NCBI GenBank assembly: GCA_016699835.1
Contig: CP064987.1
Span: forward strand, 1,612,001-1,676,000
Direction: 5' to 3'
Source: Phycisphaerales bacterium
GTDB taxonomy: Bacteria > Planctomycetota > Phycisphaerae > Phycisphaerales > UBA1924
Length of the DNA: 64,000 nucleotides
Shown: positions 25,915-34,530 of the stretch, piece by piece
Layout of the letters: each line of letters starts with the position of its first letter
Position numbering within the stretch: position 1 is the first letter of the stretch
Position numbers and translations under genes: made by a program
Notes under the pieces: generated by a model
The model's input: only the letters and a program-made list of their open reading frames with translations
Database searches by the model: none
Told to the model about the DNA's origin: nothing

Positions 25915-26802
25915 TCACCGCGGGCGAGGCTCGATGGTGAAGGCGCTGGCCGCGTCCTCGTTCTCGGGGTCGAAGTTCACAAAGTGAACCGAGCCGTCGG
26001 CGGCGAGCATGTTCCCGGCGTCGGGACGAAGGTGCCACGACGCCTCGAACTGGCGATCGGTCTCGCTCGCGCGAGGCGAGCGGTACCACCAGCCGGCGTC
26101 GGCCAGCAAGAGCAGGCGGGACTCGTTCACCTGGAGGTCCTGGCGAGCGAGCGGGCGGGACTGGCGATCGACGCCAGCGAGGGTGGAGTTGAAGAGGAGC
26201 GGGTTGGCTCGGTAACTGGTGCCGAACTCGCGGAAGCAGGTGCCGTTGGCGAGCGTGCTCAAGCGTGACCGGCGCGGCGAGGCGTCGGTTCGTTTGGTCG
26301 TTCCGGCGTCGGCGGGGCAGCGGAAGTGGAGCGCCGCTGTGGCACTCTCCGAATCTTGAGCAAACGCGCCCATGTACACATTGATCGGTCGAGCGCTATC
26401 GAGGACCGGATGGTGGTCGAGGCCCGCGAAGACGACGCCGCCATAGTTCCACTCGGGATCGACGGCGAAGGCGGGAAAGACGCCCCGGTTGTCGCCCAGG
26501 TAGCCCTCAAAGCCCATGTTGATCTGGCGGAGGTTGCTGGCGCAGACGGCGGAGTAGCCCGTCTCGCGAACTCGTGTCAGGACGGGGAGCAGCAGCGAGA
26601 CCAAGATCGCGACGATCGTCACGCAGATCAGGATCTCAAGGATCGAGAACCCCCGCGCGGCACGCCTGATCAGTTGATGACTCGAGTTCGTCGAACGATG
26701 CTGCACGACCAGATTCCACCCGGTGCGGTGCTGGTCCCACGTCGCCAACACCCACCGGATCATTGTACCACAATCGGCCCTCCGTACCAGAGGCATCGGC
26801 AT
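25915..26802 (-). CDS. Type II secretion/pilin-like protein with prepilin leader
   Basis: About 295 aa. A prepilin peptidase site (A-R-G|F-S-I-L-E) is followed by the hydrophobic helix ILICVTIVAILVSLLLPVLTRVRE, which is the class III signal common in Planctomycetota 'N-terminal cleavage/methylation domain' proteins. The next block ASNLRQINMGFEGYLGDNRGVFP resembles the DUF1559-type SNLKQLGLALHNY pattern. The C-terminus has HLRPDAGNMLAADGSVHFV, close to the H-x-G-G-A-N-x-L-F-A-D-G-H-V motif of the same family. It is probably a surface pseudopilin. Start uncertain: ATG 26802 and ATG 26763 are both in frame and give a long leader; a GTG still further downstream in the frame would give a leader of about 25 residues. 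Confidence 0.8.
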   Translation of the reverse strand: MPMPLVRRADCGTMIRWVLATWDQHRTGWNLVVQHRSTNSSHQLIRRAARGFSILEILICVTIVAILVSLLLPVLTRVRETGYSAVCASNLRQINMGFEGYLGDNRGVFPAFAVDPEWNYGGVVFAGLDHHPVLDSARPINVYMGAFAQDSESATAALHFRCPADAGTTKRTDASPRRSRLSTLANGTCFREFGTSYRANPLLFNSTLAGVDRQSRPLARQDLQVNESRLLLLADAGWWYRSPRASETDRQFEASWHLRPDAGNMLAADGSVHFVNFDPENEDAASAFTIEPRPR

Positions 26803-26816
26803 GTGATCGACCCAAC

Positions 26817-28544
26817 TCAATGGCGGGCCAAGGCTCGATACACGAAAAAAGAGTGGATAGCGAGAGCGAGGATTCCGCCCCATAACAGGAGCAGACCAAA
26901 GCCGCCCGAGCCGCCGCTGTCCTGGACCGTCTGGGACCCGCCGCTGACCGTGACGAGGCAGAGGAGGGCGGGGAGGAACGTGCGGAGATAGACCGCGAGG
27001 GGCGTCTTGCGATGGTGCTTGACGGCCGTCACGGCACCGCAGACCACCATGACGAGGGAGCATGCCGAGTAGGCCCAGCGTTCGTGCATATTAGCGACGA
27101 CCTGACCTCGGAGTTTCGCGATCTGGGCCTCGAGATGCTGCGTCGGTCCGACGAGGGCGGGATCGGTCGCCGACGCGGCATGCCCGGACTCGAGAAGGTC
27201 GCGCGAGGAACGCTCGAGGAGCGCCTTGGATGGGTCCTTGTCGAGGGTGAGACGAGTGAGGGGGACGACGCCACGCTCGGCACCGAGGCCACCGCTCGTG
27301 GCGGAGTTGGTTTTGGCGCGGACTCGCTCGAGCCGCAGATCGAAGTTGAGCGACTGGGCGTCGGCGCCGTCTATCGCGTGCAGGCGGGCCCCGCGGGCGA
27401 GCCAGACCTGGCCGGTTGTGGCTTCCGAGGTTGTCGCGGTGCGGAAGGCGGGGCGGTCGGGCTGTTCGATGCGGATGAACGCGGCGTCTGTTTGACCCTC
27501 GGCGAGGGGCATGATTTCGATGCCCTCGCTGGTGATTCTGGCGGATCCACCGATGATCACGATGCGCCCGCCGCGCGAATCACGGAGGATCAGCGGCGTC
27601 GTGGGCGACATCAACTGGGTGATCTCGCGTTCGGCCTGACGCCTGGCAAAGACGAGGGCGAGTTCCCGGCGGGCCTCGTCGACCCAGTTGACGCGTTCGG
27701 GATGATCGCGGAGTTGCCAGAGGTTCCGCATCGTGAAGAACTTCGGGCGATCCCAGAAGGGATCGGGCAAGATGATCGTGCCCTCGGTCGTCTCCTCGAA
27801 TCGCCACTGGTCCACGCCCTCGCCCGAGACGGCGTTCTTGAGGCGTACGCGGATCTCGCCCTTGCGCTGCTGATCGCGGGCGGGTGGATAGAACCAGAGG
27901 CTGGCGGACTCGGCGTAGTACTCACGAACGACGTTGCCGGCAGCGTCGAACTCGAGCATGATGGGATGCCTCAGGTCCACCTGGCTCGTGGGCATTGGCC
28001 CGCTGATGCCTTTCGCGGCGAGCCTGGCGAGGTCGGGCGTGCTGTTCATGGCGTGATCGGCGAGGAGTTGCATGTTGCGGATGCGGACCGCGCGCCCGTT
28101 GGGGATGTCGTTCACCATCACGCGACCGATGTCGGTCGTGACCAGGCGATACATCTTCCGCATGAACCCGGGGATCATCTGATCGTTGAGCACGATCAGC
28201 GTCAAACCGACGGCGAAGGCCATGAGCATCGCCGGGGCGAGCATGGCGCGCAGGGGAATGCCCCCGGCCTGGGCGGCGGTGAGTTCGTTGTCGGTCGCGA
28301 GGCGGTGGTAGACGAGCGTCGCCGCGAACCCGCCCGAAAATGGAAGGGCGTACACCAGCATGCCGGGGAAGGCGTAGTAGATGTATCGCAGGGCGTCCAA
28401 GGGCTCGAGTTTGCCATCGGCCAGGGGCTTGACCGCCGTGGCAAAGGCGAGCGCGACCGTCACCACGAGCGTCGTGACGATGATCATGCGGGTGAGTTCC
28501 CACCCGACGGCCCACCAGAGAGTTTTAGGAATGCGGAGCGCCAT
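26817..28544 (-). CDS. lptG: LptF/LptG family permease, enlarged periplasmic domain
   Basis: 575 aa, about 200 residues longer than usual LptG. The N-terminus MALRIPKTLWWAVGWELTRM and TTLVVTVALAFATAVKPLADG form helix 1. PGMLVYALPFSGGFAATLVYHRLATDNELTAAQAGGI is the conserved LptF/G block. The periplasmic part (about 160-480) is nearly doubled and contains several beta-rich segments. Three C-terminal helices follow (YSACSLVMVVCGAVTAV...). It probably pairs with the lptF-like gene at 23.1 kb and lptB at 10.8 kb. ATG 28544 was chosen because it matches the family N-terminus. Confidence 0.82.
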   Translation of the reverse strand: MALRIPKTLWWAVGWELTRMIIVTTLVVTVALAFATAVKPLADGKLEPLDALRYIYYAFPGMLVYALPFSGGFAATLVYHRLATDNELTAAQAGGIPLRAMLAPAMLMAFAVGLTLIVLNDQMIPGFMRKMYRLVTTDIGRVMVNDIPNGRAVRIRNMQLLADHAMNSTPDLARLAAKGISGPMPTSQVDLRHPIMLEFDAAGNVVREYYAESASLWFYPPARDQQRKGEIRVRLKNAVSGEGVDQWRFEETTEGTIILPDPFWDRPKFFTMRNLWQLRDHPERVNWVDEARRELALVFARRQAEREITQLMSPTTPLILRDSRGGRIVIIGGSARITSEGIEIMPLAEGQTDAAFIRIEQPDRPAFRTATTSEATTGQVWLARGARLHAIDGADAQSLNFDLRLERVRAKTNSATSGGLGAERGVVPLTRLTLDKDPSKALLERSSRDLLESGHAASATDPALVGPTQHLEAQIAKLRGQVVANMHERWAYSACSLVMVVCGAVTAVKHHRKTPLAVYLRTFLPALLCLVTVSGGSQTVQDSGGSGGFGLLLLWGGILALAIHSFFVYRALARH

Positions 28545-28661
28545 CAGGCCGCATCGTACTCCGGAACTGGAGACGCCCAGATCCGCCTCCATCATCTCGT
28601 GGGGCTGACGGCCCGCCTGCCCCTACGCCTTCGACATGTTGTTGAGTGAGAGTGGAGCGAC

Positions 28662-30299
28662 CTACTTCAGTGCCCGGCCGACCTCGACCTTGCCGCCGGC
28701 CACGTCCTTGATGGTGTAGCCGAGCGCGAGGAGTTCGTCACGGATGGCGTCGGAGGCCTTGTAGTCCTTGGCCTGGCGCGCGTCGCGGCGTCTCAGGAGC
28801 AAGGCCTCGACCTTCGGGTCGGGCGTGACGCCGGGGAGGAAGGCGCCAATCTCGCTCGTCGTGGCCTTCGCGCGCTCGAGGCTCAGCACGCCGAGTACGG
28901 CGTCCAACTCGCGCATGAAGGCGGCATCACTCGTTGAGGGTGTGGCGATCGTGCCGACCCACGTGTTCACGGCGCCGATCGCCCCCGCGATGTTCAGGTC
29001 GTCGTGCATCGCCTGGATGAAGGCGGCCTTGCACTGCTCGCGGGCGGTGGCGGCGTTCGCCGAGTCAGACCCGTCGCCAGAGGCAACCTTGCGCCAGCGC
29101 TCGATCATCCGCGCACTGTCCTCGAGGCCCTGCAGCGTGAAGTTGGCGTTGGTGCGGTAGTGCGTGCGGATGAGTTCCAGACGCAGGGCGCTCGCCTCGA
29201 CGCCCTTCGCGAAGAGGTCGCGGGGCGTGAAGAAGTTGCCCTTGCTCTTGCTCATCTTCGCGCCCTCGACCTGGAGGAACCGCGCGTGGAACCAGTGCCT
29301 GGCGAAGGAGCCGTGGTGGGCGTCGCTGCAGAACGCGGCACAACTCTGGGCGATCTCGCACTCGTGGTGCGGGAAGATGTTGTCCTCGCCCCCCGAGTGC
29401 AGGTCGATGAGGGTGCCGCCATGAATAAGCGGCGACTTCGTCACGCCCGCGCTCGTCGCGTCGCCCTGGTGCAAGAGTCGCGAGACGCTCATCGCGGTGC
29501 ACTCGATGTGCCACCCCGGGTACCCCTCGCCCCACGGGCTTTGCCATTTCATGAGGTGCGAGGCGTCCTCCTTCCACAGGAGAAAGTCGGCGGGGTGACG
29601 CTTGGTCGCCTGGTTCTGGGCGCTGATGCGGCCGCCCTCGCCCTCGCGGAGGTTCTCGAGCGTGTTGCCCGAGAGGCGCCCGTAATCGGGGAACGAGCGG
29701 ACGTCGAAGTACACCACACGCCCGCCCGGCTCGCCGACGACGTACGCGCTGTGTCGCTCCACGAGTCGCGCGATCACCTCGATCATTCCAGGCACGTTCT
29801 CCGTGGCGCGGGGCATGCGCGTCGGGTCCTTCTCGGCGTCGAGTGCGACCTTCAGCCCCAGTGCCCGCGCATCCTCGCGGAAGCGCCCTTCATAGAACCT
29901 CGCGACGGCATAGGGATCCGCCGGATCGACCTCGACCCCGGCGGGCAACTTCCCTGCCTTCTTCGCCTCGGCGATGCGTCGGCCCGCGGCCTGCATCTTG
30001 TCCTCGCCACCGCCGTCGGCCTGGTCGTCGTCGGTCATGTGCCCGACGTCGGTGATGTTCATCACGTGATCGACACGACGCGGCCCGGCGTGCTCATGGC
30101 CCTTCGCGTCGCGCACCACGCACCACGCCGACTCCAGCCATCGGCGGAGGACATCGGCCGCGAGGAAACTGCGGAAGTTTCCGATGTGCGCATCGTCATA
30201 GACCGTCGGCCCGCAGGAGTAGAACGTCACCCGCGACGGATCGCCCGCGACGAAGTCCTCGATGGCGTGGGCGAGCGTGTTGTACAGGCGGAGGGGCAT
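28662..30299 (-). CDS. cysS: Cysteine-tRNA ligase
   Basis: 545 aa class I aminoacyl-tRNA synthetase. Signature HIGN at residues 38-41 (YDDAHIGNFRSFL), KMSKS at 348-352 (EGAKMSKSKGNFF), and zinc ligands Cys29 (YSCGPTVYD), Cys267 (HIECTAMS) and the H-x-x-E-C of HHECEIAQS. A DALR-type helical domain follows from about 400, and the C-terminal 50 residues read LRRRDARQAKDYKASDAIRDELLALGYTIKDV, as is normal. It is longer than E. coli CysS (461 aa), mainly by an insertion of about 50 residues (VGHMTDDDQADGGGEDKMQA...) near 85-130. Confidence 0.95.
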   Translation of the reverse strand: MPLRLYNTLAHAIEDFVAGDPSRVTFYSCGPTVYDDAHIGNFRSFLAADVLRRWLESAWCVVRDAKGHEHAGPRRVDHVMNITDVGHMTDDDQADGGGEDKMQAAGRRIAEAKKAGKLPAGVEVDPADPYAVARFYEGRFREDARALGLKVALDAEKDPTRMPRATENVPGMIEVIARLVERHSAYVVGEPGGRVVYFDVRSFPDYGRLSGNTLENLREGEGGRISAQNQATKRHPADFLLWKEDASHLMKWQSPWGEGYPGWHIECTAMSVSRLLHQGDATSAGVTKSPLIHGGTLIDLHSGGEDNIFPHHECEIAQSCAAFCSDAHHGSFARHWFHARFLQVEGAKMSKSKGNFFTPRDLFAKGVEASALRLELIRTHYRTNANFTLQGLEDSARMIERWRKVASGDGSDSANAATAREQCKAAFIQAMHDDLNIAGAIGAVNTWVGTIATPSTSDAAFMRELDAVLGVLSLERAKATTSEIGAFLPGVTPDPKVEALLLRRRDARQAKDYKASDAIRDELLALGYTIKDVAGGKVEVGRALK

Positions 30300-30355
30300 G
30301 GGCGGGGACTATAGAAGACGCGCGAACACCGATGCTCGGAGAAGCGTTGCCCCCT

Positions 30356-30748
30356 TCACTCGTCGATCCCCGCGGCTTTCCACCGCCGCCGATCGAGTTG
30401 CACGTCGAAGGCATGGCCGCATTCCGGACAGATTCCGCTCTCGCCGAGACCTCGCAGGTCCTGCCCGCAAGAGACACAGAGCCTTCCGCCCGCGGCACGA
30501 AACAGTTTCTGGTATCGTCGCAGATGCCACCACCCCAGCACACGCGGCGTCAGCAGCACCACCATCCACAAGAGAACGGGAATCCAGAGGTGCTCTGGTT
30601 GCACCGCCTCTGACTTCATCACAACGAGCACACCAATCGGCACCAGCAGCCAGAACACAAGCACGACCCATGGCCTGGGAACCTGGCGTCGAACGACCGG
30701 CGGAAGGTTTTCCCAGATTTGTGGCGAGTTCGACACGCGTGCTCTCAT
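30356..30748 (-). CDS. TM/zinc-ribbon protein, tandem paralogue 3
   Basis: 130 aa. Two hydrophobic helices (PWVVLVFWLLVPIGVLVVM; WIPVLLWMVVLLTPRVLGWW) and then a C-terminal zinc ribbon: CVSCGQDLRGL and, nine residues on, CPECGHAFDV, ending DRRRWKAAGIDE. It overlaps the stop of the next paralogue by 4 bp (ATGA), and the three genes together form one operon. Function unknown. The ribbon probably binds zinc on the cytoplasmic side. Close relatives at 30745-31161 and 31186-31572 differ mainly in the helices. Confidence 0.75.
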   Translation of the reverse strand: MRARVSNSPQIWENLPPVVRRQVPRPWVVLVFWLLVPIGVLVVMKSEAVQPEHLWIPVLLWMVVLLTPRVLGWWHLRRYQKLFRAAGGRLCVSCGQDLRGLGESGICPECGHAFDVQLDRRRWKAAGIDE

Positions 30749-31161
30749 TTCGACAGACGACTTCTATTCGCCGGCTCTTCAGAGATGTTCGCATCCTTCC
30801 ACTTCTTCCTATCGCGCTCGATGTCGTAATCCGAGCCGCATTCAGGACACTGACCACGGTCCTGAAGCCCGCGCAAACTCCGACCGCACTGCAGGCACAG
30901 TCTTCCAACGGACTGGCGATAGGAAATGGTGTAACGGCGTCGCACACTCCAAAGCAGAATCTGCGGCACGAACAAAATCGCAAATGATGGCCCAACAAAC
31001 GCCCACCAGAATTTCGACCCAGAAAAGACCGGTGGGCCAAAGAGAATCAGCAGCAGGATCGGCCAGCACAGAAACAAGGGAATGACGACCCAGACGTGCG
31101 GCACGGCTCGGCGCATTGCTGGTGGTATGTAGTTGCGATACCCAGAGCCCGGCATGAGCAT
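30745..31161 (-). CDS. TM/zinc-ribbon protein, tandem paralogue 2
   Basis: 138 aa. Same architecture as its neighbours: AVPHVWVVIPLFLCWPILLLILFG and a second helix (WWAFVGPSFAILFVPQILLW), a basic linker, then CLQCGRSLRGLQDRGQCPECG followed by SDYDIERDRKKWKDANIS. The last 30 residues align closely with paralogue 1 (YDIERDRTMWKNANIAE). The shared region is also similar at the DNA level, which points to recent tandem duplication or gene conversion. Function unknown. Confidence 0.75.
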   Translation of the reverse strand: MLMPGSGYRNYIPPAMRRAVPHVWVVIPLFLCWPILLLILFGPPVFSGSKFWWAFVGPSFAILFVPQILLWSVRRRYTISYRQSVGRLCLQCGRSLRGLQDRGQCPECGSDYDIERDRKKWKDANISEEPANRSRLSK

Positions 31162-31185
31162 CCCCTCTCAACGAAAGAGTACTCC

Positions 31186-31572
31186 TTACTCGGCGATGTT
31201 CGCATTCTTCCACATCGTCCGATCGCGCTCGATGTCATACGCCCGTCCGCACTCCGGGCAGACGCCGACATCATCGAGGCCCGATAGGTTCTGGAGGCAG
31301 TTGCCGCAGAGCCGTCCGCCCGACTCGCGGTAGGCCCGGCGGATCTGGCGTTGCCTTCTGAACAGGATTCCCATGATCACGAACTGGGGCCCGAAAAGCA
31401 CCAGGGGCATCCACGCGCCCAGCGTCATCATGGCCTTGGACATCCAACCCGGGAAGATGGCCCAGGCGACCACCAGGCCGACGATCGCGAGAACCGGAAC
31501 GAGCCACCACCACAGGAGGCGCCGCAGCACGGGCGGAAGTTCACCCACGAGATCCTTCAATAGATCGGACAT
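31186..31572 (-). CDS. TM/zinc-ribbon protein, tandem paralogue 1
   Basis: 128 aa from the ATG at 31572 (MSDLLKDLVGELPPVLRRLL). Hydrophobic helices LLWWWLVPVLAIVGLVVAWAI and MMTLGAWMPLVLFGPQFVIMGI, then CGNCLQNLSGLDDVGVCPECG and AYDIERDRTMWKNANIAE. First gene of the three on this strand. It follows nuoF by 54 bases. No catalytic motif, so a structural, assembly or regulatory membrane role is the most that can be inferred. Confidence 0.75.
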   Translation of the reverse strand: MSDLLKDLVGELPPVLRRLLWWWLVPVLAIVGLVVAWAIFPGWMSKAMMTLGAWMPLVLFGPQFVIMGILFRRQRQIRRAYRESGGRLCGNCLQNLSGLDDVGVCPECGRAYDIERDRTMWKNANIAE

Positions 31573-31626
31573 GGGCTCGCCTTCCGATCTCGATTCCACA
31601 TCAGAGTGTTGGAGTGGGAAGTGCAC

Positions 31627-33057
31627 TCACCCCTTCGCCGACGCCCCCACCGTCATCTTCACGGGCACAAAGGTCGGCTTCACCCTGCCCTCGAACTCGC
31701 TCCAGTACTTGTTCATGATCGTGCGGATCGCCCAGTTGTTTCCGTCCGCCAGGCCGCAGATCGTCGTGCCGGGCATGCTCCCCATGCTCGTCGCGATCTC
31801 GAGAGCAAGATCGAGATCCTTCGTCCTGGCGTTCCCCTCCTCGATCCTGCCCATCAACTGATACAGCCACCCGCTCCCCTCGCGGCAGGGGGTGCACTGC
31901 CCGCAACTCTCGTGCTTGAAGAACCGCGCGATGTTCCGCGCCACGGCGACCATGTCCGTGTCCTCGTCGAAGACCGTCGGGCACGCCGTCCCCAATCCCA
32001 GCACGTTGTACTTCCGCCCGATGTCGAAGTCCATCTCCGCATCCATCTGGTCGGGCCCCAAGATCCCCATGCTGATGCCGCCGGCGATGGCGCCCTTGAA
32101 CTTCTTCCCGCCGCGCATGCCGTTGCAATAGTCCTTGCTCTCGATCAGCGTGCGAAGGGGAATCCCCAGATCGCACTCATAGACGCCGGGGCGGTTCACG
32201 TGCCCGCTCACGCCCATGAGTTTCGTGCCGAAACTTGGCGGCACGTTCTCGCCGAGCGACGACGCCGTCCCCTGCCTCGTGAACCACGCCGAGCCGTGCT
32301 CGATGATGCTGGGAAGGTGGGCGAGGGTCTCGACGTTGTTGATGATCGTGGGCTTGCCGAAGAGTCCCTTGATCGCCGGGAAGGGGGGCTTGATGCGGGG
32401 CCAGCCGCGCTTGCCCTCGATGGCCTCGAGCAGCCCCGTCTCCTCGCCACAGATGTACGCCCCGGCCCCGCGGTGCACGTGGCACTCGACGGCGAAGGAA
32501 CCACCCCCGGCCCTCGCCGTCGTCGCCCCGTCCATGAGTCCCTTGCTCCCGAAGATCCCGTGCTTGTACGCCTCTTCGATCGCCCTCTCGAGGACCATCG
32601 CCTGGTGGTGATACTCGCCACGGATGAAGATGTACGCCCTCCTGATCCGGCACGCGTAGCAACAAATCGCGATCCCCTCCAGGACCAGATGCGGATCGAA
32701 GTCCATCAGGAGCCGGTCCTTGAAGGTCCCCGGCTCCGACTCATCGGCGTTCACCGCGAGGTACCGCTCTCCCGGATCCTCCTCGACGCCCTTCTCATCG
32801 ACCTTCAACTTGGGGAGGAACGTCCACTTGAGCCCGCACGGGAACCCGGCCCCGCCGCGGCCACGCAGGACGCTCTTCTTCACCTCGTCGGTGACGGCGT
32901 CGGGGGCCATCGACAACGCTTTCCTCAGCCCCTCATACCCGCCGGTCTTCACGTACTCGTCGTACGAGACGATGTGCCGATCCTTGGGATCGCCAAAGGG
33001 AAAGCACGGGATTCGTTTGGTGAGAACAGGAGCGTCGGTCTTGCGGGTCCATGCCAT
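31627..33057 (-). CDS. nuoF: NADH-quinone oxidoreductase subunit F (NuoF-like)
   Basis: 477 aa. ATG 33057 gives the normal start. Visible motifs: NADH site GRGGAGFPCGLKW, FMN-binding YLAVNADESEPGTFKDR, and the 4Fe-4S ligand region ESCGQCTPCREGSG with the fourth Cys in GTTICGLADG. NuoF takes electrons from NADH and passes them to the complex I chain. Here it stands without nuoE or nuoG next to it, so the complex is scattered or the protein works in another diaphorase such as HoxF or HydB. The sequence fits NuoF best (YICGEETGLLEAIEGKRGWPR). A type II NADH dehydrogenase is also present in the window at 51271. Confidence 0.9.
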   Translation of the reverse strand: MAWTRKTDAPVLTKRIPCFPFGDPKDRHIVSYDEYVKTGGYEGLRKALSMAPDAVTDEVKKSVLRGRGGAGFPCGLKWTFLPKLKVDEKGVEEDPGERYLAVNADESEPGTFKDRLLMDFDPHLVLEGIAICCYACRIRRAYIFIRGEYHHQAMVLERAIEEAYKHGIFGSKGLMDGATTARAGGGSFAVECHVHRGAGAYICGEETGLLEAIEGKRGWPRIKPPFPAIKGLFGKPTIINNVETLAHLPSIIEHGSAWFTRQGTASSLGENVPPSFGTKLMGVSGHVNRPGVYECDLGIPLRTLIESKDYCNGMRGGKKFKGAIAGGISMGILGPDQMDAEMDFDIGRKYNVLGLGTACPTVFDEDTDMVAVARNIARFFKHESCGQCTPCREGSGWLYQLMGRIEEGNARTKDLDLALEIATSMGSMPGTTICGLADGNNWAIRTIMNKYWSEFEGRVKPTFVPVKMTVGASAKG

Positions 33058-33118
33058 AGGCCAAGACTGTAGGGTCCTGCCCCCCCCGCCCCTCACTCCC
33101 TTGTCCCACGCCTCCCCT

Positions 33119-33172
33119 CAAAGAAACCACCCGCCGGGGGAGGGAGGGGTCTGTCCCTCCCCGGCGGGTGGA
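33119..33172 (-). terminator. Rho-independent terminator of the FnIII-like gene
   Basis: On the minus strand CCACCCGCCGGGGAGGGA pairs with TCCCTCCCCCGGCGGGTGG in a long, nearly perfect stem, followed by TTTCTTTG. It lies about 36 bases past the stop codon at 33208. Confidence 0.85.
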
Positions 33173-33207
33173 TGGTCTTCAGTGAAGGCTCACTCGGCTC
33201 GTCGTGC

Positions 33208-33873
33208 TCACGCCGCCTGGGCGATGAACAACTGGCCGCTCTGGGCGTGACCGAAGAGGACGTGGTACGCCGCCGAGGGGACGCTCTGGCGATTGCTGCG
33301 TTTGGCGCGGACGATGTACGCGACCGAGTTGGTCCCCTGGGGGATGGTCTCGTCGACGAACTCGCGGAGGCCGACGGTGTCGAGGATCTCCCACGCTCCG
33401 GTGCCGTTCATCTGGCGCGAGACCTGGAAGGTCGTGCCGCTGACGCCCGCGGGCTGGCGCGACTTCCACGAGAGGGTGAGGTCGCCGAAACTGTCGATCG
33501 TCGCGACGAAATCAAACGGCGGCGTGGGGTCCGGGGCCTGGCCGCGCGGGGCGTCGGGGCTGACGCCGGCGAGGGCGTAGACCTCGCTGTTGCCGGTGCG
33601 CTCGGCGAAGGCCTTGATGGTGTTCACGAGTTCGCCGGCCTTGCGCCGCGTGTCGCGGAGGCCCTCGTTCTGATCGAGCGTGGCGCCCCGGCTGGCCTCA
33701 CGAGCGGCGATGGCGGCGGACCGCAGCGTCTGCAGATCGTTGGCCATGGTCTTGAACTCGAGGGCCTCGGCGGCAGTGAGTCCGATATTTTCGGGCGAGG
33801 AAGTCCAAAGACCCTGATGATTGTCCGCCCACGCCAGAAACTCGTCGATCTTCTCCGGTAAGTTGGTGGCCAT
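33208..33873 (-). CDS. FnIII-like protein of unknown role
   Basis: 221 aa from the ATG at 33873 (AAGGGG upstream). The first 110 residues are helical (KIDEFLAWADNHQGLWTSSP, ALEFKTMANDLQTLRSAAIAAREASRG, RKAGELVNTIKAFAERTG). The last 85 form a fibronectin-III-like beta domain: FDFVATIDSFGDLTLSWKSRQ, TTFQVSRQMNG, FVDETIPQGTNSVAYIVRAKR and VLFGHAQSGQLFIAQAA. No signal peptide is visible. It is known as a hypothetical conserved gene in Planctomycetota-like genomes as far as I recall. A decayed paralogue of its 3' end is at 13967-14140. Confidence 0.72.
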   Translation of the reverse strand: MATNLPEKIDEFLAWADNHQGLWTSSPENIGLTAAEALEFKTMANDLQTLRSAAIAAREASRGATLDQNEGLRDTRRKAGELVNTIKAFAERTGNSEVYALAGVSPDAPRGQAPDPTPPFDFVATIDSFGDLTLSWKSRQPAGVSGTTFQVSRQMNGTGAWEILDTVGLREFVDETIPQGTNSVAYIVRAKRSNRQSVPSAAYHVLFGHAQSGQLFIAQAA

Positions 33874-34196
33874 GTGGCACCCCTTTATGGAATTTTCACC
33901 CGGCGAAACGATGCCGACCCGAAGCCCATCGTCCTCCACCATCGCCCACACTGGGCATGGCCCGAAGAGCCTCGCGATCGCCCGCCCCGGATGCCGACCG
34001 ACGCATCGACCCTTCCCGGACGCGACTTTCCATCACGACCCGCAGAACCACCCCAAACTCCATTTCCCACGCCCCACCATCCCGCACACCCCCCCCACCC
34101 CGCACAGACAGCCCCACCGACGGTGCCTATCGCCCTCCCAATCGCGGCCCGATCACGGCCCAATCACGTCCGATTCCACGCGAACGGCACGCCCAA
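33874..34196. other. Gene-free stretch with C-rich tract
   Basis: About 320 bases between the FnIII-like gene and the repeat array. It is C-rich on the plus strand and contains a run of eight C (around 34089-34096) followed by ACCCCGCACAG. The same arrangement (seven C, then ACCACCGGCACAG) precedes the second array at about 43500-43518. Frames are open here only because of composition. Confidence 0.5.
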
Positions 34197-34406
34197 CGTG
34201 CCCGGGGAGATCAGTTCCCTGCCTACCGAAATGATTTCGGATCCTACCGGAACTCCATCGGGTCCTACCGGGACTCTTCCGGGTCTTACCGATGCTCCAT
34301 CCCTATCAACCGGGACGATTTCGGATCCTACCGGAACTCCATCGGGTCTTACCGATGCTCCATCCCTAATCACCGAAACTGTTCCGCGTCCTACCGGGAG
34401 TCCGTC
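34197..34406. repeat. Degenerate 21-bp tandem repeat array, locus 1
   Basis: Nine to ten units of exactly 21 bp. The consensus begins GGGTCCTACCGGGA and ends CTCCATC. Units 34239-34259 and 34323-34343 are identical, as are 34281-34301 and 34344-34364, so a block of three or four units was duplicated. The unit at 34302-34322 starts CCTATCAACCGGGA, and a nearly identical variant is found in locus 2 (43651-43671). There is no spacer between units and no indel changes the period. All frames are open, so coding cannot be excluded, but none has a start with a ribosome binding site. Confidence 0.8.
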
Positions 34407-34530
34407 CTTGAGCAGTCCGAGGCCGGCTCTCACGTATTGAAGTCTGGATGAACCGGGTATCTGTGCAACGCAACCGATTTGCTATCGACGTATCCTATAC
34501 GGCAGTCACCAGTTTGCCAGAGGTTGCAGC

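Noticed and set aside
31627..33057. NuoF as part of a hydrogenase operon
   Set aside because: No hydrogenase or NuoE/NuoG gene is adjacent, and the sequence fits NuoF best.
34197..34406. CRISPR array
   Set aside because: The units are contiguous 21-mers without spacers, the units vary, and no cas genes are in the window.
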